DNA of 64,000 nt from Nocardia sp. BMG111209 (GTDB taxonomy: Bacteria > Actinomycetota > Actinomycetes > Mycobacteriales > Mycobacteriaceae): the NCBI RefSeq assembly GCF_000381925.1, contig NZ_KB907307.1, forward strand, positions 2,170,001-2,234,000, written 5' to 3'. Under the pieces are notes generated by a model, which was not told where the DNA came from, did not search any database, and was given only the letters and a program-made list of their open reading frames with translations. The translations under genes were made by a program, and so were the position numbers. Positions 28,030-35,046 of this stretch are shown one piece after another. Position 1 is the stretch's first letter. Each line of letters starts with the position of its first letter.

Positions 28030-29592
28030 ATGGCCGGCGATCAGTCGACGGCCGTTCCGGTGAATCCGCTGCGCGAAGAGCGCGATCAGCGGCTTCCCCG
28101 GATCGCGGGGCCGTGCAGTGTGGTGATCTTCGGGGTCACCGGTGACCTGTCGCGCAAGAAGCTGATGCCGGCCATCTACGACCTCGTGAACCGGGGGCTG
28201 CTGCCCCCGGCCTTCGCGTTGGTCGGTTTCGCCCGGCGCGAGTACAGCGACGAGGATTTCGCCCAGGTGGTGCTGGAATCGGTGAAAGCGCACGCGCGCA
28301 CCGAATTCCGGCAGGAGGTGTGGGACCAGCTGTCGGAGGGCATCCGGTTCGTCCAGGGCACCTTCGAGGACGACGCGGCGTTCTCCCAGCTGGCGACGAC
28401 GTTGAAACAGCTGGACCACGATCGGGGCACCGGCGGTAATCACGCCTTCTACCTGTCGATTCCGCCGAACGCGTTTCCGGTTGTGCTGCAACAGCTTTCG
28501 CGCACCGGACTGGCGGACGCCGCGGAACCCGAACCGGGGCGGGCGAAGCCGTGGCGGCGGGTGGTGATCGAGAAGCCGTTCGGCCACGATCTGAAGAGCG
28601 CCAAGGAACTCAACGCTCTGGTGAACCGGACGTTCCCGGAGGAGACGGTGTTCCGCATCGATCACTATCTGGGCAAGGAGACGGTGCAGAACCTGCTGGC
28701 GCTGCGCTTCGCCAACGAGCTGTTCCAGCCGATCTGGAACTCCAACTACGTCGACCACGTCCAGATCACGATGGCCGAGGACATCGGATTGGGCGGCCGC
28801 GCAGGCTATTACGACGGTATCGGCGCCGCGCGCGACGTCATCCAGAACCACCTGTTGCAGTTGCTGGCGCTGACCACGATGGAGGATCCGGTCAGCTTCC
28901 AGCCCAAGCAGTTGCAGATCGAGAAGATCAAGGTGTTCTCGGCGCTGAAACTGGTCGAGCCGCTGGACGAGACCACCGCGCGCGGGCAGTACACCGAGGG
29001 CTGGCAGGGCAGCGAGCATGTGGTCGGGCTGCTCGACGAGGAGGGTTTCGACCCGCAGTCGCGCACCGAGACCTATGCCGCGATCACGCTCAACGTCGAC
29101 ACCCGGCGCTGGGCCGGCGTACCGTTCTACCTGCGCACGGGTAAGCGCCTGGGCCGTCGCGTCACCGAGATCGCGATCATGTTCAAGCGCGCCCCGCATC
29201 TGCCCTTCGATCACGTCATGACCGAGGAGCTGGGGCAGAACGCCCTGGTCATCCGGGTGCAGCCGGACGAGGGCATCACGCTGCGGTTCGGCTCCAAGGT
29301 GCCGGGCTCCAGCATGGAGGTCCGCGACGTGAACATGGACTTCAGCTACGGCGCCTCGTTCACCGAATCCTCGCCGGAGGCCTACGAACGGCTGATCCTG
29401 GACGTGCTGCTCGGGGTGCCGTCGCTGTTCCCGGTCAACGAGGAGGTCGAATTGTCCTGGCGGATACTGGATCCGGTGCTCGAGCACTGGGCCGCCGGCG
29501 GCAAGCCCGACCCGTACGAGTCGGGTACCTGGGGTCCGAAATCGGCCGACGAGATGCTCGCCCGGACCGGGCGCGAATGGCGGCGGCCGTGA
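28030..29592 (+). CDS. zwf: Glucose-6-phosphate dehydrogenase
   Basis: A 520-residue NADP-dependent enzyme that opens the oxidative pentose phosphate pathway. The dinucleotide-binding motif is FGVTGDLSRKKLMPAIYDL near residue 35. The substrate/active-site peptide is RIDHYLGKETVQN, with the catalytic His further on in IQNHLLQLLALTTME. Normal length. It starts 4 bp after tal and overlaps opcA by GTGA, so both subunits of the holo-enzyme are coupled. Confidence 0.97.
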   Translation: MAGDQSTAVPVNPLREERDQRLPRIAGPCSVVIFGVTGDLSRKKLMPAIYDLVNRGLLPPAFALVGFARREYSDEDFAQVVLESVKAHARTEFRQEVWDQLSEGIRFVQGTFEDDAAFSQLATTLKQLDHDRGTGGNHAFYLSIPPNAFPVVLQQLSRTGLADAAEPEPGRAKPWRRVVIEKPFGHDLKSAKELNALVNRTFPEETVFRIDHYLGKETVQNLLALRFANELFQPIWNSNYVDHVQITMAEDIGLGGRAGYYDGIGAARDVIQNHLLQLLALTTMEDPVSFQPKQLQIEKIKVFSALKLVEPLDETTARGQYTEGWQGSEHVVGLLDEEGFDPQSRTETYAAITLNVDTRRWAGVPFYLRTGKRLGRRVTEIAIMFKRAPHLPFDHVMTEELGQNALVIRVQPDEGITLRFGSKVPGSSMEVRDVNMDFSYGASFTESSPEAYERLILDVLLGVPSLFPVNEEVELSWRILDPVLEHWAAGGKPDPYESGTWGPKSADEMLARTGREWRRP

Positions 29593-30497
29593 TCGTCGAC
29601 ATGCCCGACACCACGACTCAGGCGGTCGCCAAGCGCCTGGTCAGCCTGCGCGACGCCAACGGCGTCGTCACCCAGGGCCGGGTGCTGACCCTGGTGGTGT
29701 GCACCCTGGACAGTTCCGAGGCCGAGGACGCCATCGAGGCGGCCAACGACTCCAGCCGCGAACATCCCTCGCGGGTGATCGTGCTGGCCCGTGGCGATCG
29801 GTTCGCCGACACCAAACTCGACGCGCAGATCCGGGTCGGCGGCGACGCCGGCGCGGCCGAGGTGATCGTGCTGCGGTTGCAGGGTGAGCTGATCAACCAC
29901 GAGAACAGCGTGGTGATCCCGTTCCTGCTGCCGGACGTGCCGGTGGTGGCCTGGTGGCCGCGCGGCGCGCCGAAGTATCCGGCCGAGGACGCGGTGGGCA
30001 AACTCGCCACCCGGCGCATCACCGACGCCACCTTCGCCACCGATCCGCAGGCGACCATCAAGAAGCGGCTGGCCTCGTACGCACCCGGCGATACGGATCT
30101 GGCGTGGAGCCGGATCACGTACTGGCGGGCGCTGCTGGCGGCGGCGCTGGACGATCCGCCGTACGACCCGGTGGAATCGGTGACGGTGTCCGGCCTCTAC
30201 GAGGAACCGGCCCTGGATGTGCTGGCCGGTTGGCTCGCCGCCCGGCTGGAATGCCCGGTGCACCGCAAGACCGGCGATCTCAAGGTGGAGTTGCACCGCG
30301 GGTCGGTCTCCATCGCGATCGCCCGGCCGCAGACCGGCCGTACCGCGACGCTGGAACGCACCGGCGAACCCAACGCGCGGTTCGCGCTGGCCCGCCGCGA
30401 GACCAAGGACTGCCTGGCCGAGGAATTGCGCCGGCTCGACGCCGACGAGGTGTACGCCGAGGCCCTGGCCGGGATCGAGAAGGTGATCTATGACTGA
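29589..30497 (+). CDS. opcA: OpcA, G6PD assembly factor
   Basis: A 302-residue OpcA-family protein, required for activity or assembly of glucose-6-phosphate dehydrogenase in cyanobacteria and actinobacteria. The start GTG 29589 gives MIVDMPDTTTQAVAKRL, the usual N-terminus, and overlaps the zwf stop. WWPRGAPKYPAED and the central domain match the family. An ATG at 29577 is possible but makes the protein longer than usual. The stop overlaps pgl by 8 bp. Confidence 0.95.
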   Translation: MIVDMPDTTTQAVAKRLVSLRDANGVVTQGRVLTLVVCTLDSSEAEDAIEAANDSSREHPSRVIVLARGDRFADTKLDAQIRVGGDAGAAEVIVLRLQGELINHENSVVIPFLLPDVPVVAWWPRGAPKYPAEDAVGKLATRRITDATFATDPQATIKKRLASYAPGDTDLAWSRITYWRALLAAALDDPPYDPVESVTVSGLYEEPALDVLAGWLAARLECPVHRKTGDLKVELHRGSVSIAIARPQTGRTATLERTGEPNARFALARRETKDCLAEELRRLDADEVYAEALAGIEKVIYD

Positions 30498-31224
30498 GCG
30501 GATCGTCGAGATCCATTCCGGCACAGACGATCTGGTGGCGGCCGCGGCGGCCCGCCTCGTCGCGGTGGTCACCGCGGCCCAGCGGGCCCGCGGCTCCGCC
30601 TCGGTGGTGCTCACCGGCGGCGGCACCGGCATCGGCCTGCTCGAGGTGGTGCGCAAGTCGCCCGGCGATATCGACTGGTCCCGGCTGGACGTGTTCTGGG
30701 GCGACGAGCGGTTCGTCCCCGCCGGCGATGCCGAGCGCAACGATCTGCAGGCCCGGCAGGCGCTGCTGGATCATGTGCCGGTGGATCCGTCCCGGGTGCA
30801 TCCGGTCGCGACCTCCGACGGGGAGTATCCGGATCCGATCGAGGCCGCCGCCGAGTACTCGGCGCTGGTGCACGCGCACCTGGCCGAGCACGGTGCGTTC
30901 GATCTGCATCTGCTCGGCATGGGCGGCGAGGGCCATGTGAACTCGCTGTTCCCGGACACCGATGCGACCCGCGAGGAGCACGAACTGGTGGTGGCGGTGA
31001 CGAATTCGCCGAAGCCCCCGCCGGTCCGGGTCACCTTGACCCTGCCCGCCGTCCGCCGCACCCGGCACGTGGTGCTGGTGGTGGGTGGCGCGGCCAAGGC
31101 CGAGGCGGTCGCCGGTGCGCTGGCGGGTGCGGCCGCGGTCGACATTCCCGCGGCGGGTGCGGTCGGGAGCGAGACCACCACCTGGCTGCTGGACGAGGCC
31201 GCTGCCGCGCAGCTGTCCGGGTAG
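30490..31224 (+). CDS. pgl: 6-Phosphogluconolactonase
   Basis: A 244-residue hydrolase of 6-phosphogluconolactone, second step of the oxidative pentose phosphate branch (also known as DevB). Signatures are VVLTGGGTGIGLLEVV, VFWGDERFVPAGDAERND and the catalytic region FDLHLLGMGGEGHVNSLFP. It is the last gene of the operon and overlaps opcA by 8 bp. Length is typical. Confidence 0.96.
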   Translation: MTERIVEIHSGTDDLVAAAAARLVAVVTAAQRARGSASVVLTGGGTGIGLLEVVRKSPGDIDWSRLDVFWGDERFVPAGDAERNDLQARQALLDHVPVDPSRVHPVATSDGEYPDPIEAAAEYSALVHAHLAEHGAFDLHLLGMGGEGHVNSLFPDTDATREEHELVVAVTNSPKPPPVRVTLTLPAVRRTRHVVLVVGGAAKAEAVAGALAGAAAVDIPAAGAVGSETTTWLLDEAAAAQLSG

Positions 31225-31277
31225 AGGCGACGGGCGCCAGTCGGCGACACCGGTGTGCCGCCTGCGCCTGCGTCACA

Positions 31278-31353
31278 GCGTCACGGGTGCAAATGGCGTC
31301 ACGGGTGCGAATGCCGGGCACCGGGTGCGAATGCGGGGCGCCGGGTGCGCACA
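31278..31353 (+). repeat. Short non-coding tandem repeat, 18-20 bp units
   Basis: Four degenerate units follow one another. Two 18-bp units of the type GCGTCACGGGTGCRAATG are followed by two 20-bp units built on CCGGGTGCG. The array lies between the convergent pgl and epoxide hydrolase genes. The unit length and frame changes show it is not coding. Confidence 0.7.
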
Positions 31354-31395
31354 GGCGCGCCGACCGGCTCGGCCCAGGACGAATACCGCGGCCAC

Positions 31396-32370
31396 TCAGG
31401 CGCCCGGTGGGCCCACCAGTTCGCCCAGCGCCGTGAGCAGGAAGTCGTTCACGGCACCGGTGCGTTCCAGTTGGACGAGATGTCCTGCGCCGGGCACCTT
31501 TTCGACGGCGCGTAGATCCGTGAGGTGGGCCCGCATGACGGCGAGCGGGTCCCGGCCGCTGAAACCCTCCATATCGGGATCGTTCTCGCCGTAGAGGAAG
31601 TGGACGGGCACGGGCACGGTGGTGGGCAGGTCGGCGGACAGCTCCCAGTTGCGGTCCATGGCGCGGTACCAGGCCAGTCCGCCGGTGAACCCGGTTCGCT
31701 CGAACTCGCCGCTCAGATAGTCGAATTCGGACTCGGTCAGCCAACTCCACGGCAGCGCGGGCGCTTTCGGCAGCACGTCCAGGTAGCCGAGACCGGGTGG
31801 GTTCTGCCAGGTGTCCAGATAGTGGTAGTCGGCGCTCAGCGCGTAGTACACGTTGGCGAGGAATTCCCGTGGGCGCGCGGCGAGTTCGACGTCGGCGACC
31901 CCGGGTTCCTGGAAGTACGACAGGTGCAGGAAGTGCCGTTCGGCGGCCTTGGTCCAATAGCTCGACGGCGGCTTCGGACTGCGCGGCGCGTACGGGTTGT
32001 TCAACACGATCACCCCGGCCACGCGGTCCGGGGCGCGCAGTGCGAGCTCCCACACCAGTTGTGCGCCGAAGTCCAGGCCGACGAACACCGCACGATCCGC
32101 GCCGAGTTCGTCGAGCAGGCCGAGCAGATCACCGATCACGGCCGCGTTGGTGTACGTATCCACCCCCTCCGGCACCTCGGTGCGGCCGTAACCGCGCAGG
32201 TCGGGCGCGACGGCGTGGTATCCGGCGGCCCCGATCGCCGCCAGCTGCCGGTGCCAGATGAACCAGCCGTGCGGGAACCCGTGACAGAAAATCACCGGAT
32301 ATCCGCGCCCCTGCTCGGCTATGTGCAACCGAATTCCGTTGGTGTCGACCATCCGATGCGTCGGGGTCAC
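31396..32370 (-). CDS. Alpha/beta hydrolase, epoxide hydrolase type
   Basis: A 324-residue soluble alpha/beta hydrolase. The oxyanion motif is HGFP (residues 30-33). The nucleophile is Asp100 in VGLDFGAQLVW, an Asp as in epoxide hydrolases and haloalkane dehalogenases, not the Ser of esterases. Catalytic His is in VPGAGHLVQLE and an acid candidate is in GENDPDM. HGFPHGWFIWHRQL and DLRGYGRTEVP are typical of epoxide hydrolases. The start is taken as GTG 32368-32370 because GGGAGG stands 6 bp upstream; GTG 32385 is an alternative. It is divergent from an SDR gene across a KstR-like palindrome. Confidence 0.83.
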   Translation of the reverse strand: MTPTHRMVDTNGIRLHIAEQGRGYPVIFCHGFPHGWFIWHRQLAAIGAAGYHAVAPDLRGYGRTEVPEGVDTYTNAAVIGDLLGLLDELGADRAVFVGLDFGAQLVWELALRAPDRVAGVIVLNNPYAPRSPKPPSSYWTKAAERHFLHLSYFQEPGVADVELAARPREFLANVYYALSADYHYLDTWQNPPGLGYLDVLPKAPALPWSWLTESEFDYLSGEFERTGFTGGLAWYRAMDRNWELSADLPTTVPVPVHFLYGENDPDMEGFSGRDPLAVMRAHLTDLRAVEKVPGAGHLVQLERTGAVNDFLLTALGELVGPPGA

Positions 32371-32385
32371 CGCGCCTCCCAGCAC

Positions 32386-32399
32386 TAGAACGTGTTCTT
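32386..32399. promoter_or_regulatory. KstR-like palindrome in a divergent promoter
   Basis: The sequence is T-AGAAC-GT-GTTCT-T. It agrees with the KstR operator as I remember it (TNNAACNNGTTNNA) at all fixed positions but the last. It is 15 bp upstream of the epoxide hydrolase start and 24 bp upstream of the SDR start, so it could control both. KstR governs cholesterol and lipid degradation genes in mycobacteria and relatives. Confidence 0.5.
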
Positions 32400-32423
32400 A
32401 TTTCACGGTAATGTCCCGGAGTC

Positions 32424-33275
32424 GTGAACGGAACACTTTCCGGCCGGGTCGCGGTCGTCACGGGGGCCAGTCGCGGCATCGGCAAGGGCATCGCACTGGA
32501 ATTGGGGGCCGCGGGCGCGACCGTCTACGTCACCGGTCGCTCCGCCACCGCCGGCCGGTTGCCCGGCACCGTCCTCGACACGGCCGCGGCTGTCGGCGAA
32601 CTCGGCGGCACGGGGGTGCCGTTCGTATGCGATCACCGCGACGACGAGGCCGTGGCCGGGCTTTTCGCGGCCATCCGCGCGGAGCACGAACGGCTGGACG
32701 TCCTGGTCAACAACGTCTACAACTCCCCCGCCTCCGCGCGCTGGCTGGGCCGGCCGTTCTGGGAGGTGCCGCCGCGGGCATGGGACGAGAGTTTCGACAT
32801 CGGCGTCCGATCCCATTATGTGGCAGCGCATTTCGCCGCGCCGCTGCTGATCGAATCCGGCGGCCTGATCGTCAACGTCTCCTCCCCCGGCGCGGTGCAC
32901 TACACACACAACACGGTCTACGGGGTGGCGAAGGCCGCCGTCGACCGGCTCACCGCCGATCTGGCCCACGATCTGCGCGACACCGGGGTGACCGCGGTGT
33001 CGCTCTGGCCCGGCATCGTGGACACCGAACTGCTGCAACTGGTTCCGGCCGACGCGACGGGACACCGGTCCATCACCCTCCCGGGCGAGGGCACCTTCGA
33101 TCTGGCCGAGGCCCAGTCACCCCGCTTCGTCGGCCGCGCGGTGGCCGCGCTGGCCGCCGACCCGGACCGTCGCGCTCGCACCGGAAAACCCTGGCGGACA
33201 GCGGAACTCGCACGCGCCTACAACTTCACGGACCTGGACGGCACCATCCACGAGGCCGAACCGCTCGCAGGATGA
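32424..33275 (+). CDS. Short-chain dehydrogenase/reductase (DHRS1-like)
   Basis: A 283-residue classical SDR. The cofactor motif is VTGASRGIGKG (residues 13-23), NNVYNSPA follows, and the catalytic Ser and Tyr-x3-Lys are in NVSSPGAVHY and VYGVAKAAVDRL. The length and the DHRDDEAV segment resemble the DHRS1 group. The likely cofactor is NADP(H), from the Arg in GASRGIG and GRSA. The substrate is unknown; the shared divergent promoter with an epoxide hydrolase suggests a joint role in lipid or xenobiotic breakdown. GTG 32424 has CGGAG upstream. Confidence 0.85.
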   Translation: MNGTLSGRVAVVTGASRGIGKGIALELGAAGATVYVTGRSATAGRLPGTVLDTAAAVGELGGTGVPFVCDHRDDEAVAGLFAAIRAEHERLDVLVNNVYNSPASARWLGRPFWEVPPRAWDESFDIGVRSHYVAAHFAAPLLIESGGLIVNVSSPGAVHYTHNTVYGVAKAAVDRLTADLAHDLRDTGVTAVSLWPGIVDTELLQLVPADATGHRSITLPGEGTFDLAEAQSPRFVGRAVAALAADPDRRARTGKPWRTAELARAYNFTDLDGTIHEAEPLAG

Positions 33276-33586
33276 CCGCCCCGGAACCGACCGACATCCC
33301 CGCAATGCCGAAACCCCGTTGTTCGCGGCCCGTCTCGGTCCTGGACTGACGGAGGGAGGGAGCGCAGCGACTGACCGGAGGAGGGAAGGACCGAGACAAA
33401 GGGGGCCGCGAACCCCGCCGGAGCGAAGCGGAGGCTATATTGACACAGTGACTGCCGGGTCGGCCAATAGCCGCACACAGACAGGGTTCCCGGCCGCGCG
33501 TTGAGCGCGGCGCGGGCACGAGGCCCGCCTCTCCCGCATTCCCGAGCGTCAGAACGCTTCCAGGGACTGCGAAGGAGGTGAAATCA
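33276..33586 (+). other. Intergenic region before the S1-domain gene
   Basis: About 310 bp without a convincing gene. Apart from the long inverted repeat it holds a TTGACA at 33440-33445, a weak -35 candidate, and two small GC-rich hairpins at 33494-33510 and 33512-33528. These would lie in the leader of the S1-domain gene. The AGGAGGTG ribosome site is at 33573-33580. Confidence 0.5.
33321..33413. repeat. Long interrupted inverted repeat, 10 + 11 bp arms
   Basis: GTTCGCGGCC (33321-33330) and GTCTCGGTCCT (33332-33342) are mirrored by AGGACCGAGAC (33387-33397) and GGCCGCGAAC (33404-33413), all perfectly. Together they make a 21-bp stem with a 1/6-base internal loop and a purine-rich 44-base loop containing GAGCGCAGCGACTGACCGGAGG-like sequence. 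It lies 45 bp after the SDR stop. It may be a terminator, a structured 5' leader of the downstream S1 gene, or an interspersed palindromic element. Confidence 0.75.
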
Positions 33587-33832
33587 ATGTCCTCTCATGA
33601 GGTGTCGCCTGCCCGTTGGCAGGAGTTCCAGGATCAGCACGGGGTCGGCGCACTCGTCGACGCGACCGTGGTGTCGGTGGTGCCGTTCGGCGCGTTCGTC
33701 GAGGTCGCGCCGGGAATCCACGCTCTGCTGCACCGGGATTCGTGGGTCGTGCCGCCGAATGTCGGTGATCGCCTGCCCGTACGGATCGCCGAATGGGGCC
33801 CGCCACGGCTGAGCGTCGTGCCGGCGCCGTGA
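33587..33832 (+). CDS. Stand-alone S1 RNA-binding domain protein, 81 residues
   Basis: A tiny protein that is almost entirely one S1/OB-fold domain: GALVDATVVSVVPFGAFVEVAPGIHALLHRDSW, then a final strand DRLPVRIAEW. The GAFV and the glycine before HALLH match the RNA-binding face of S1 domains. It should bind single-stranded RNA or the ribosome; no partner is evident. The start is ATG 33587, with a near-perfect AGGAGG about 7 bp upstream; GTG 33578 lies inside that ribosome site and is unlikely. A strong leader with hairpins suggests post-transcriptional control. Confidence 0.8.
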   Translation: MSSHEVSPARWQEFQDQHGVGALVDATVVSVVPFGAFVEVAPGIHALLHRDSWVVPPNVGDRLPVRIAEWGPPRLSVVPAP

Positions 33833-33845
33833 TCCGGTGATGCGG

Positions 33846-33876
33846 GTGTGGGGCCGGGTTCAGGCCGGCCCCACAC
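33846..33876. terminator. Bidirectional intrinsic terminator, 12-bp perfect stem
   Basis: GTGTGGGGCCGG (33846-33857) pairs perfectly with CCGGCCCCACAC (33865-33876) across a 7-base loop. It stands between the ends of the S1 gene (plus) and secG (minus) and can serve both. Confidence 0.85.
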
Positions 33877-33900
33877 TCGCTCGAGCGTAGTCGCCGCGGG

Positions 33901-34134
33901 TCAGGAGAACTTGATCTGGAAACCGATGCCGAGGATCGAGATGAGCCAGATCAGGCCCACGAAGACGGTGATCCGGTCGAGGTTCTTCTCCACCACGGTC
34001 GATCCGGAGAGGCTGGCCTGCACGCCGCCACCGAACAGGCTGGACAGGCCGCCGCCCTTCGCCCGGTGCAGCAGCACCAGCAGCACCAGCAGCACGCTGG
34101 TGATCACCAGCAGGATGTCCAGGAACATGCGCAT
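33901..34134 (-). CDS. secG: SecG preprotein translocase subunit
   Basis: A 77-residue protein with two transmembrane helices (about 3-21 and 55-73) separated by the conserved loop LLHRAKGGGLSSLFGGGVQ. SecG helps SecYEG insert and export preproteins. The start is ATG 34132-34134 (MRMFLDILL). In mycobacteria secG is near tpi; here about 6.6 kb of extra genes separate them. Confidence 0.95.
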   Translation of the reverse strand: MRMFLDILLVITSVLLVLLVLLHRAKGGGLSSLFGGGVQASLSGSTVVEKNLDRITVFVGLIWLISILGIGFQIKFS

Positions 34135-34238
34135 GCCCGACAGTCTAAACGGCACCCGGCGGCGTTCCCGAATCACCCGTGACCGGGCGGCGGCGCGGCG
34201 GTCCGGTCGGCCTATCCGGCGATCGCTAGGATCGGTCC

Positions 34239-35015
34239 ATGTCGGCTCCCGCGCTGCGCGTACTCCCCGTGATGGCCGTCGCGGCGCTGGCCGCCTGTGC
34301 CACCCACCACGCCGCCACCGCCGATCCGATGGGCCGCTCGTTCGTCTCCACCGGTATCAGCGGCACCCCGATACCCGGCGGCGGGCCGCTGACCCTGTCC
34401 TTCGCCGGCGGCCGGGTGACCGCCGACGCCGGATGCAACACCAGCAGCGGCGCGGCCCGGTTCGACGAGGACACCGTGGTGGTGTCCGACCTGACCACCA
34501 CGCTGCTCGGCTGCACCTCCGACCGGGCCGGGGCCGACGCCTGGCAGACCGGGTTGCTGCAGTCCTCCCCCACCTGGAAGCTGGATCGCAACACCCTCAC
34601 CCTCACCGGTAACAACAGCATCGTCATGCTGAAGGACAAGAAGATCGTGGAGCCCGACCGACCGCTGACCGGCACCACCTGGATCGTCACCACCCTGATC
34701 CAGCTGCAGGGCCTGGTGCGCACCGTGACCCTCGAGCAGGCGCGGCCGACGCTCACCATCGCCGCCGACGGCGCGGTCAGCGGTTCGGCCGGCTGCAATC
34801 GGGTCACCGGCACCGCGGACCTGCCCGAATCGGGCGGATCGGATCTCACCTTCCACCTCGCCACCACCCGGATGGCCTGCGCCGACGATGTGATGGCGCT
34901 GGAGGGCCAGGTGCTGCAGGCGCTGGACGGCCGCACCACCGCCACCGTCGACGGCAACACCCTCACCCTCCGCAATCCCGGTAACGGCACCGGCCTGGTG
35001 CTGCGAGCGGAATGA
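34239..35015 (+). CDS. Lipoprotein with two META domains
   Basis: A 258-residue protein with a lipoprotein signal peptide: hydrophobic LPVMAVAALAAC with the lipid-modified Cys20 in a LAAC box. Two META (HslJ-like) domains follow, one at about 30-130 and one at 140-257. Each has the core GRVTADAGCNTSSG / GAVSGSAGCNRVTG and a second cysteine (LLGCTS / RMACAD). META domains are found in secreted heat-shock or motility-related proteins, but their biochemical role is not known. It should sit on the outer face of the membrane. Confidence 0.85.
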   Translation: MSAPALRVLPVMAVAALAACATHHAATADPMGRSFVSTGISGTPIPGGGPLTLSFAGGRVTADAGCNTSSGAARFDEDTVVVSDLTTTLLGCTSDRAGADAWQTGLLQSSPTWKLDRNTLTLTGNNSIVMLKDKKIVEPDRPLTGTTWIVTTLIQLQGLVRTVTLEQARPTLTIAADGAVSGSAGCNRVTGTADLPESGGSDLTFHLATTRMACADDVMALEGQVLQALDGRTTATVDGNTLTLRNPGNGTGLVLRAE

Positions 35016-35046
35016 ACACCGCGCCCCGCCGGTCCGGGCAGGCGTC

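Noticed and set aside
33319..33504. A 61-codon plus-strand frame before the S1 gene
   Set aside because: No ribosome site, and it runs through the long inverted repeat; the translation is Arg/Gly/Pro-rich noise.
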